Shown here: positions 1 through 7,283 of the stretch, piece by piece
Numbering within the stretch: the first letter of the stretch is position 1
How the letters are laid out: every line of letters begins with the position of its first letter
Source of the DNA: Chara braunii
Lineage: Eukaryota; Streptophyta; Charophyceae; Charales; Characeae
Direction: 5' to 3'
DNA: 23,157 nt
NCBI GenBank assembly: GCA_003427395.1
Contig: BFEA01000814.1
Coordinates: 155,289-178,445, forward strand
Notes under the pieces: model-generated
Database searches by the model: none
The model's input: the letters and a program-made list of their open reading frames with translations, nothing else
Told to the model about the DNA's origin: nothing
Program-made: the position numbers and the translations under genes

Positions 1-13
1 CCGGTACCTCTGT

Positions 14-185
14 CGGTACCAGCCAGTCCAGTCCAGTCCCGTCAGTCCGCTGGGGTATACCCCAGCCATTGTCTGTTTTCATTCTCATTCCTCACTTGCA
101 CATTTTGGAGTACGTGCGTTGGAGTCTTGCGTGGGGAACTGCATTGTGCCATCTTGCTCCCCCTTCTTCCTCCATCTCCATCTCT
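14..185 (+). repeat. Diverged direct repeat, copy A
   Basis: This stretch starts with a GGTACCAGCC and CAGTCCAGTCC run, passes through the self-complementary GGGGTATACCCC, then GGAGTACGTGCGT, and ends in a CT-rich block. The same order of motifs returns at 1212-1375. The two copies could be the terminal repeats of a small retroelement or two copies of a dispersed repeat. I saw no primer-binding site or polypurine tract that would settle this. Confidence 0.6.
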
Positions 186-1143
186 GTCACTAGCGGAGCA
201 CCACACCTGGTGGGTCCGCTACAGCTCTGCTTCGACATCGACTCCGTTGCTACTTCATCGACGTCATCGACCACTTCGACGACTTCAGCTACTTTGGACG
301 TGACTACTTCACGTCACCACCCTACCCTGTAGACTCCCTTCCCTCTGTCGCATGATGGTTCTCACTTAGCTGGGTCTTTTTTAGTTTCGCTCTCCCTTGG
401 TATCGCATAGGCATGGGGACCGTAGCGTTAACTTGGCTTCCTTCCTCCCAGATCTAGCTCCCTCTCCCAGTCGGTGAGTCGTGTGCATGTTTCCCTCACC
501 CACTGCCCTCATCATCCTAGCCCCGGCTATTGCATGCCTCCAGTTCGGCATAGCTCCACCCTATTCCAGACTCCCCTTTTCATGGTCGACCGTGCATGGT
601 GTCACCCTTTTGTCGAGCATTACCCGCCTTGATGGTCTATCTGTTAGGGTCATTGGTTTTGTTTTGCTACCGCTCTCCCACCTTGAGCCTGATGACCTAT
701 CCCACCTTCATGTGTGACTGCCCTTAGGAGTTTCGATTCTTAGGCTGCATTCACCCCCTCTGAGACCATCCCACTCTTAGTGGTTCAGCGACATGACATT
801 ATCTTGTGACATATTGCTCTTTTCCTTTCAGCACTGAGGCCACTGCCTCCAGAACTTTAGGATTGTATTATACTACATTTCATTTTCTGTTGTTAGCTAG
901 GATATGGATACCTGACATTTGCTTTTCTTTTGACATTATGTAGCTTAGGATGCATCGCATGGACTGCGCATGGAGCTTGCTCCGCATCCTAGATTTCTTA
1001 GCTTTCTATATTGCAGAGTTCCGCTGCTTTTGCGGATAGCGTGTTTATGGCTCTTGCGATCCACTACAGGTCTGAGGATCGTGCAGCGGGCCTCTTTCTG
1101 CCCTGGCCTACAACTAGGGCCTATCTGGCCGTTTTCTCTGTTC
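186..1143. other. Gene-free interval, pyrimidine-rich
   Basis: No open reading frame here looks coding. Short frames are Ser/Thr/Pro/Leu-rich translations of CT-rich DNA. The stretch around 840-960 has a TATTATACTACATTT motif resembling the R/U5 part of a plant LTR. Without a recognisable boundary this is only a resemblance. Confidence 0.5.
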
Positions 1144-1181
1144 GGCCTGTGGGACCAGGCCGTGGCCTGATCCCACAGGCC
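1144..1181. repeat. 38-bp palindrome
   Basis: Two 18-nt arms beginning and ending GGCCTG...CAGGCC flank a 2-nt spacer and pair at 17 of 18 positions. The arms contain GGCCTGTGGGACCAGGCC. It lies about 30 bp upstream of the second direct-repeat copy. Confidence 0.8.
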
Positions 1182-1211
1182 GTGTGGATATTCAGTCTTG
1201 ACCAGTCCTGC

Positions 1212-1375
1212 CCGGTACCAGCCCAGTCCAGTCCAGTCCAGTCAGTCCGTTGGGGGTATACCCCAGCTGCAGTCTGTTGTGTGGCTCATTCTTCATTTGC
1301 ACAGATTGGAGTACGTGCGTGTTGAGTCTGCGTTGGAGCTGCGCTGTCCCTTCCAGCTCCATCTCCATCTCCCCC
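1212..1375 (+). repeat. Diverged direct repeat, copy B
   Basis: This is the second copy of the sequence at 14-185. It has the CAGTCCAGTCC run, GGGGTATACCCC, TTGCACA, GGAGTACGTGCGTG and a terminal run of CCATCTCCATCTC. Small indels separate the copies. Confidence 0.6.
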
Positions 1376-1670
1376 ATCCTCATCCCTTCGTCTTGATCCT
1401 GCATTCCCCGTGATGGAAAGGCTGGCTCCACCTACCAGCCTTTTTGGGGCTATTACGAAAATTCCTGCTTTTGATTTTGAATCGGGCCAGGATTGTGATA
1501 TGATGCATTGCACCTTTTTTGAGAGAGTACTTGACCAAGGAAACCCTGCAGGACACTTCCCAGCCGAGGAAAGTGAAACGTCCAGCCTGGAGAAATGAAT
1601 TGTCAGTGGAAACCGGAGAAAATTCCGAAAGGGAAGGTCTGTTGAAACAGGGGAAAATCCCCAAAGGGAT

Positions 1671-1694
1671 TTAAAAAAATAAAAATAAAAAAAA
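1671..1694 (+). repeat. A-rich tract
   Basis: An A-rich tract with scattered T lies 14 nt upstream of the long T tract. Being head to head with it suggests tails of two oppositely oriented retroelement insertions, which is an inference. Confidence 0.5.
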
Positions 1695-1701
1695 TGGACC
1701 A

Positions 1702-1707
<6 letters not shown>

Positions 1708-1761
<54 letters not shown>

Positions 1762-1860
1762 AGCACATTACATTCCATTGTAAGAAAGAACTTCCTACGA
1801 GGCCGGGGATCCTCACAATTCAACCCGGTGTTATCCTGGCAGCCTCAGACAGTTTAGCTT
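1708..1860 (-). mobile_element. LINE-like 3' end with poly(A) tail (minus strand)
   Basis: A 50-nt T tract (1708-1757) followed by AATTAGCACATTACATTCC reads on the minus strand as a 3' UTR ending in TGTGCTAATT and a long poly(A). About 45 nt before the tail lies GAGGATCCCCGGCCTC. A nearly identical motif sits at the same distance from another minus-strand poly(A) at 14162-14173. No reverse-transcriptase ORF is visible, so this would be a 5'-truncated insertion. The left end is the tail; the right boundary is uncertain. Confidence 0.5.
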
Positions 1861-2050
1861 ATAGTTAACCACCTGAGTCCTCTGACTAACTTCAACTCCC
1901 TTCTACTACCCTCTACTAAAACTATTACAAATATGTAGTACCTACAGCTACCACCTAAGTAACCCTACTAACTATCCTTACCATCCCCTATTAGCATTTC
2001 TCTATTTAATATTTATGCATGTCATCCTTGCCATGCTAATATTCTCTACA
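1861..2050. other. Gene-free interval
   Basis: No coding signal. The sequence is a CTA/ACT-rich stretch that may be the body of the truncated minus-strand LINE-like insertion. Confidence 0.4.
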
Positions 2051-2154
2051 CCGGGGGCTAGGTCCCACTTACACGAATTAAGTGATATTGACCGTAGATA
2101 GCAAAGATCAACGGCCAGAATCTCTTAATCCGTGCAAGTGGGACCTTGCCCCGG
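2051..2154. mobile_element. Small foldback element (MITE-like)
   Basis: The arms 2051-2082 and 2124-2154 are inverted copies of about 31 nt with few differences. They share GGTCCCACTT, CACG and ATTAAG blocks and end in CCGGGG. Partial pairing continues inward (TTGACCG against CGGCCA/TCAAC). I could not identify a convincing TSD. Confidence 0.6.
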
Positions 2155-2528
2155 ATGTCCCTAAGGACAAATTTCTCAATTTTGGCAGTGGAGCACCGGA
2201 CACTTCACACAGCCTCTCGAAACTTGGGGCAGTCAAGGGCTGTCAGAGCAGCTCTTGAAACTCTTTCAAGAGCAGCTCTCGAAAGATGGGAAACCCCAGC
2301 CTGCAACTCGTGCGTTTTCAAGCCCTTGAGGGACTTTCTATTTTCGAGAGTTGTAAGGCCGTTATCCTGACGCCATTCGGAAAAAACAAAGCTGTACGAC
2401 TGTCGTTTTTCATCAGTTGTCCAACACCATCGCCCTTTCGAGAGTGCTGTGTGGCGAGGGGCCGGAAACTCTTGAAAACCCAACTCTTGAGAACGTCGGA
2501 CAGCTCTTGAAAAAATTCCCCACTTCAA

Positions 2529-2993
2529 GGGTCTCGCTCCACTACTGTCCACTGTACAAAAACGACGGACAGTGGTACTTCGCTCCACTTACTGTCCACT
2601 GTACATGTGCAAAATGGCTTGGACAGTTTTTAGAAACCCCGTAGAAAATCTACTGTCCGTGAATGTACAGCTCCCAGCCTGCAAAATTCGTTGAGTGGAA
2701 AGTCCTTCAAGCGACTCACCGTGAGGACCCGAATGTGGACAGTGCACCTAGAGTCCGGGCAGACAAAATCCTTTGGACTCCCTGTCTTGTAGTTCTATCT
2801 CTGCGTCCGTAGTGAACTCACGAATTTGACAGTTGGACAGTGGACAGTAAGTGGAGCTATGTGGCATTTTCCACTGTCCGCTGTACAATTTTTCGCTCTG
2901 ACAACTGTGTAAGAAATGTCTGGAAAATTGTACAGTGGACAGTAGTGGAGCGAGGACAGTAGTGGAGCGAGGACAGTAGTGGAGCGAGACCCC
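2529..2993. mobile_element. Non-autonomous TIR element with subterminal repeats
   Basis: The left end carries CTCGCTCCACTACTGTCC followed by ACTGTACAA. The right side carries the exact 27-bp inverse beginning TTGTACAGTGGAC. Next-inner blocks (TCCACTTACTGTCCACTGT, left, and its inverse near 2832-2852) are also inverted. The interior encodes nothing recognisable. CAAG lies on both sides but is too short to be sure of a TSD. It sits inside the CTCTTGAAA array, so it is probably nested. Confidence 0.6.
2941..2990 (+). repeat. 17-bp tandem repeat, three copies
   Basis: AGTAGTGGAGCGAGGAC is repeated at 2941-2957 and 2958-2974, with a 16-nt third copy at 2975-2990. These are tandem copies of the terminal motif of the surrounding element. 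Confidence 0.9.
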
Positions 2994-3548
2994 AAGAGCA
3001 GTGTGGCGAGGCCCTAAGGCCCTGGTCACACCACTCCTGAAGTGATGAAATGTTTCAAGAGTCGTCAGAGCTTTTCAAGAGGTAAGTTTTTGACCTTTTT
3101 CGGCCGTTTGCCGCACAGACTCTTGAAAGAGGAACTCTACTGTTCGCGTGTGTACTGCTTGCTCATCGCAGCCAGATGCAGAAAGGACAAACACTGAATT
3201 TTTTTTTTGTTTTTTGAGCCTTTTCAGCTGACAGCTCTTGAGAATCACGACTCCTTCAAGGGGTCGAGCAAGGACCCTTGAAAACTCACGAGTTGAACGC
3301 CCAGCACTCTTGAAAACCAGGGGTTTCAAGCGTTCCCTCTTGAAGATGAATTCTGACACCTCTTGAACTTTTTTTGGGTTCAGGGTTTCAAGAGGGTGTG
3401 TGGCAACAGCCAAACTCTTGAAAATAAGTTTTCAAGAGTGCTGTGGCGAGGCCCTCAGTGGGTGCACACGACACTACATATGGTAGGGTGCACTGTGCAG
3501 CCGCCTGACGAGTGGGTGAAGTTCCGACGTAACAGTCTGTCACAGCCC

Positions 3549-3659
3549 CTACAGTGTTCCCCCGAATACAACGTACGGTCATTATAGCTGAATTTGGCGT
3601 ATCTTTTAGTCTAAATTCAGCTATAATGACCGTACGTTGTATTCGGGGGAAGACTGTAG
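3549..3659. repeat. Near-perfect 47-bp hairpin
   Basis: The arms are 3549-3595 and 3613-3659. The inner 38 bp (3558-3595 and 3613-3650) pair perfectly; one mismatch occurs further out. The loop is 17 nt. A 19-bp direct repeat, AGTCTGTCACAGCCCCTAC, lies at 3534-3552 and 3705-3723. Such arm identity points to a young foldback insertion, a small-RNA hairpin, or a library or assembly inversion. Confidence 0.9.
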
Positions 3660-3927
3660 TCCCTTTTGGTCTTCTCTTTCTCTACCGACGTTTTACCAGG
3701 TAAGAGTCTGTCACAGCCCCTACTGTAGTTCGTTGTCCTCTCCTCCCTCTCTGCCACTGGTTTATCGGGCACTTCCCTTTGACGATGGGCCTCGCTGCAA
3801 AACGAGAGCGAATCTTCCGCTAGAATATGGAAAGATACACCGCCAATATTTTTGTCTTTTGTGCATGTCGAGAGTAGTGCAGCGAGGCCCGATATTTGGT
3901 AAAAGATTCAAAAAAAGAAGGTCAGTG
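3660..3927. other. Gene-free interval
   Basis: No coding signal. It contains the second copy of the 19-bp direct repeat (3705-3723) and an isolated GTGCAGCGAGGCCCG near 3877. That motif resembles the element ends seen around 3001 and 14370. Confidence 0.5.
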
Positions 3928-4079
3928 CGCCACACCACTGTCGAAACAAAAACAGAAGGAATGCATCTGCCGCAGAAAGTGGTAAGATGCGTCCATTGCT
4001 ATTCATAGTAACGATGCATCTTGAGCTCCTTCGCGGGAAAATGCATTCGTTCGTTTTTCATTTCGACAGTGGTGTGGCG
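3928..4079. mobile_element. MITE family, copy 1
   Basis: The 19-bp ends CGCCACACCACTGTCGAAA (3928-3946) and their exact inverse (4061-4079) enclose a centre with GCAGAAAGTGG, TTGCTATTCA and GATGCATC. The order and content match the element at 14209-14381, so these are two copies of one family. The centre is itself nearly self-complementary. The outermost left bases differ from copy 2. Confidence 0.8.
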
Positions 4080-4083
4080 AGGT

Positions 4084-4430
4084 CCACAGCGCGTGTTCGA
4101 CTCCAGATGAGGGAACGTTCCTTTCCCATTTCAGTTCCTGCACCGTTTCAAATAGCAAGCGCGGATTTTGGAGAAAACCCCCTTGCAGCTGCCTCCCTGG
4201 ACCTGCGTTCCTCATCTCTGCGCTTTTGTCTGAGCAATCCTCAGGTTCATCTCTCGCCTATGCGCCGATGCGCTGGCCTCATCTCTTGTCATAGCCGTTG
4301 GATCGGGTCGTCAGTTCGACAGTCGAACTCGTCTTCTATTATCATCTCACGTGAGGTAAGGACGCAAATCTCTCTATAAGTTAGCTTTCCATTCTGCTTG
4401 GATCATAGTACACTAATATTCTAGAACTTC
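4084..4430. other. Gene-free interval before microsatellite
   Basis: No recognisable coding sequence. A good 5' splice-site match (CACGTGAG/GTAAGG near 4349-4357) is visible, but no protein homology supports an exon. Confidence 0.4.
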
Positions 4431-4431
4431 C

Positions 4432-4433
<2 letters not shown>

Positions 4434-4499
<66 letters not shown>

Positions 4500-4500
4500 N

Positions 4501-4594
<94 letters not shown>
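4434..4594. repeat. Compound (CT)n-(AC)n microsatellite with an N
   Basis: About 120 nt of CT dinucleotide repeat is interrupted by one N at 4500 and followed by about 40 nt of AC repeat. The N marks an assembly gap, so the true array length is unknown. Confidence 0.95.
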
Positions 4595-4599
<5 letters not shown>

Positions 4600-4619
4600 T
4601 ACGCACGCACGGCCACACA

Positions 4620-5117
4620 TCCCCACGTTGGCAGTTAATCCACCTCTGCCGTCGCAGGTCTCGCCCCCGGCATTCTAGGGCCGTTTCATGGCGCGCCTCC
4701 CTCACACCAGTTCGACTCTGGCAGAGACAAGAATTGATTGGATCATACAGTAATCCTGGCTCCCGCTCTTCCCGATCACTCTCTATGCTGGATATGACGG
4801 TAAGGAACCCTTTTTCTTCGAAATTATTTTATTATTATTATTAATGCTTCCTTTTAATCTAATTAGGTACTCTTTTTGCAGTCGACATTCTATCTTTTTT
4901 GTTCTAATCTTCGAAAACTTATACAGATGCCATCAATCTCAAGGACGGTATCCATACCCAGGTACGAGCGAGCCGTGGCTTTGCGGATGTAATCTCGCTC
5001 ACATCCTCTCGTCCAATCGTTAACTTTCCGTTTAGTCGGATCGGGCCGGCTCCGCCACATATCAAGGTGACGATTTAACACTCTAAAGGAATCCGTATTT
5101 CTTGCGTCTATGCCTTT
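4620..5117. other. Gene-free interval
   Basis: No recognisable coding sequence. Possible splice-like sites (GACGGTAAGG near 4797; TTTTTGCAG near 4882) could belong to a non-coding leader, but there is no independent support. Confidence 0.35.
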
Positions 5118-5195
5118 TGTTTGATTGATTAACTCATTTCGTCGATCTTAATTCCATTGATTGATTTCGATGGTTGGCTGGATGGATTGACATAC
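5118..5195 (-). repeat. Degenerate (TGAT)n tract
   Basis: Imperfect TGATTGAT/GGATGGAT repeats are the complement of the (ATCA)n tract at 5555-5907, about 360 bp downstream. The two could pair as a long imperfect stem. Confidence 0.6.
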
Positions 5196-5554
5196 ATCTG
5201 CGCGTGGTTTGAGCTCCTCAGCCCATGCGCACTCTTGCTTTTCTTCTTGCTCGACTCGGATGCGGTTTTTGATTTCCTATTTCTTTTTTTTTTCGTTTTT
5301 TTTTTTTGACTTTTGCTTGAGTCTTGTCTCTTTGCAAACTCATCTTTCTCCGTCCCCAATTTGATTAATTGATTGGCCGCAAAGTCGTTTTTTTGCCTGA
5401 CAGAATGAACCATCCTCTTGTGAGCTTCTCTCGGGCCCCTCTCCTGCTACTCTTTCCTTCTCTGCCCCTTCTCTCCGCTGCCTTCTTCGATCGTTTGATC
5501 GACCTCACAACTGTACAATCGGTTGATTAAACTTTTTTGCTTTCCCCATTTTCA
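5196..5554. other. Gene-free interval with T tracts
   Basis: Contains T runs around 5281-5310. A Lys-rich frame on the minus strand is only the translation of these runs. Nothing else recognised. Confidence 0.5.
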
Positions 5555-5907
5555 GAAGCAAGCAAGCAAGCAAGGAATTAAACGTTCAACCATCAGACGA
5601 ACCAGCCAGGAAACCAACCAACCAGGCATCATATCAATCAATCAATTAAACAATTAATCAATCGATCAATTAGCCAATCAGTCACTGGATCAATCAATCA
5701 ATCCCTCAAGCACTCAAGCCATCAATCCATCAGTCCATCAATAACTCGATCATCCATCCATCAATCACTCACCCAGTCAATCCATCCATCAATCAGTAAA
5801 TCGATCAATAAACCAATCCGTCCATCTAGCCATCACTCGATCAATCACTCAAGCCATCAATCAATCAGTCCATGAATAAATCAATCACTCACGCAATCCA
5901 TCAATAC
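5555..5907 (+). repeat. Degenerate (ATCA)n / (ATCC)n tetranucleotide tract
   Basis: About 350 nt with a persistent 4-nt period: CAAG repeats first, then ATCA, ATCC and ATCG variants. It ends just upstream of position 5909. It is too degenerate for a young microsatellite and has no coding content. Confidence 0.85.
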
Positions 5908-6790
5908 TATGAACCGAGCCGAATTGTGGGAGAGGTCGTGCATGGTATTACCGCTCCACTCGACTAATCGTGTCGCTGGAGGCTTGATTGCGTGCCTGTT
6001 TCAGGTTTGGAAGAACAATCGATCTTCAGTCGTCGTCAAGCGGAAGAGGCTGCTGCTATTCGCAGAGCATTCTCGATCGTCAGCCTTTGCTCTGAGGTTG
6101 AAGGAAGAAAATACGAAGATGGGGGGAACGCGTCGACGCTGGCTATTTCCGCACAGCATCCGACAGCGACGTTGTTGATTCGAGAGTAGAAACGAAAAGT
6201 ATCTTGTAAAAGAGAGGAGGCAATGCTCGAAGTAGAAGCAACAGGAGGACCGCGGAGGTAGTGTGAAGTAAGTGGTAGGTACATGACAGAAGCATTGCCG
6301 TAAAGTTGTTATTAGCGAAAGGGAGTGGACCAGTGTTTTTTGTCTTTTTCCCTCCGCTGTTGCAGACACTAGCAGGAGCTGGAGTACTGGGAGGAGGGAG
6401 AAGACCAGGGGGAGGAGCAGGAGATGGAGTAGTGGGAGGAGGGAGAAAAGCAGGGAGAAGTGTTAGAGTATAGTCAGTATTAGACACCGTGATCCGTCCC
6501 TTATTGGGGGCAAACTTGTCGGGACCGACGGTATCCCTTGAGAGGCAAAGATATTTAGAGAGGGGAAGACTGCGGTAAGGAGAGCAAACGGAGAGGGGGA
6601 GCGACAGCGAGGGTCGGGAATCAGGAGTAAGATCCAAAGTCATGCGTGCAGTGGGAAAAGAGAAGACGTGTAGCAGACTGCGAAGAAAGAACGGAGTCTG
6701 AATGGGCAAGTACTTGAGTACACTAGAATGCAACGGATCAAGAGAGGTTTGAAAGCATTAGAAGGAACCGACGGAGGGAAAGAAAAGACA
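5908..6790 (+). other. Upstream region of the Hsp70-TPI gene
   Basis: This stretch lies directly upstream of the gene and should hold its promoter and 5' UTR. No TATA box or heat-shock element array is clear enough to call. The plus strand is purine-rich from about 6180. A GGGAGGAGGGAGAA-type block is imperfectly duplicated at about 6383-6409 and 6430-6456. A long Pro/Ser/Leu-rich open frame on the other strand is explained by this purine bias. Confidence 0.4.
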
Positions 6791-6898
6791 ATGGCTGGGC
6801 AGCCGGGGCATTCACAGTCAAGAAGCTTTGGGGATGATCTCCGTACGTCCTCTTCCTCGCTGGAGGTGGATTCCGATGAGATGGTTCACGCCAAAGCG
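6791..6898 (+). CDS. Putative N-terminal leader of the Hsp70-TPI gene
   Basis: Thirty-six codons run from ATG 6791 in the same frame as the Hsp70 start, rich in Ser, Asp and Gln (MAGQPGHSQS..., SSSSLEVDSDEM). It shows no signal peptide. TAG 6899-6901 separates it from CRIGIDLGT. The TAG may be a Trp codon mutated TGG to TAG, or the leader may be intronic or 5' UTR with TAG as a 3' splice site. The latter is less likely because no pyrimidine tract precedes it. Ortholog or transcript alignment would decide. Confidence 0.4.
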
Positions 6899-6901
6899 TA
6901 G

Positions 6902-7200
6902 TGTCGCATAGGGATAGATCTCGGTACTTCTTCTTGCCGGGTGGCGGTGTGTCGCGATGGGAAAGTGGAGGTCATACCGGACGCGTACGGGAAACGCTCG
7001 ACACCATCTGTTGTCTCATTCACGGACAAAAAGCGTTTGGTGGGCGAGCAAGCACAGAAACAAGTGCTGAAGAAGCCGGAAAACCTGTTTTACGAGGTGA
7101 AACGACTTATCGGACGTGATACCGGTCGATAAGAGAAGAGGCGAAGAAATGGTGGCCGTTCACGGTCGTTGAGGGGAAATCCGGAGAGGCGATGGTGGAG
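6902..7200 (+). CDS. Hsp70 nucleotide-binding domain, N-terminal part (one-base frameshift near 7130)
   Basis: Bases 6902-7129 encode the first Hsp70 lobe. The phosphate-1 loop IGIDLGTSSC keeps its Asp, STPSVVSFTD matches the conserved TPS.V.F segment, and VKRLIGR holds the catalytic Lys (Lys71 of Hsc70). The frame then hits TAA 7130-7132. The protein continues one base back, from 7129, with REEAKKWWPFTVVEG, matching the Hsp70 WPF.VV segment. No residues seem missing at the junction, so a single base was lost around 7127-7130. The exon ends at GAG/GTGAAG (7200/7201). Sequencing error and true mutation cannot be separated here. Confidence 0.85.
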
Positions 7201-7283
7201 GTGAAGAGTGAACTGTTGTCCACTTTTTTTGTGGACATCAGGTCTGTGCTTCGGAAACGCAGCATGCGGGGCAGCCTACGCAG
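7201..7283 (+). other. Predicted 83-nt intron
   Basis: Donor GAG/GTGAAG at 7201 and acceptor CCTACGCAG/GATGAT at 7283 define a GT-AG intron. Removing it joins frame 1 to frame 3 exactly and gives GEAMVE-DDGTRYLAPEQ, close to the usual Hsp70 spacing between the WPF.VV segment and the (S/A)PEE helix. Reading through would add about 28 residues not expected in this family. A 7-nt inverted pair (TGTCCAC/GTGGACA) flanks a T run inside. Confidence 0.7.

Larger units (their letters stand above)
2195..3445. repeat. Array of CTCTTGAAA / TTTCAAGAG motifs
   Basis: More than 20 exact or one-off copies of CTCTTGAAA or its complement occur in both orientations, clustered at 2250-2525 and 3050-3440. A GTGTGGCGAGGCCC-type motif follows near 2447, 3001 and 3431. 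Clusters of short motifs in both orientations near element ends are typical of subterminal transposase-binding repeats in CACTA or hAT elements. No transposase is present. Confidence 0.55.

Noticed and set aside
4381-4705. Arg/Glu- and Cys/Val-repeat frames
   Set aside because: Translations of (CT)n and (AC)n microsatellites. The same holds for the frames at 15310-15794 and 19975-20563.
4656-4728. tRNA-like T arm (CCAGTTCGACTCTGG)
   Set aside because: The T arm is fair and a partial acceptor stem can be drawn, but there is no D-arm A box or anticodon arm.
5129-5413. Lys-rich minus-strand frame
   Set aside because: Caused by T runs on the plus strand; no conserved feature.
5992-6189. Possible terminal exon after TTTCAG at 6001-6004 (GLEEQSIFSRRQAEEAAAIRRAF...)
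   Set aside because: The acceptor looks fair and the peptide is not low-complexity, but no upstream exon, donor or known family supports it.
6143-6733. 196-codon minus-strand frame, Pro/Ser/Leu-rich
   Set aside because: It is the complement of a purine-rich stretch upstream of the gene. Composition is low-complexity with no motif.
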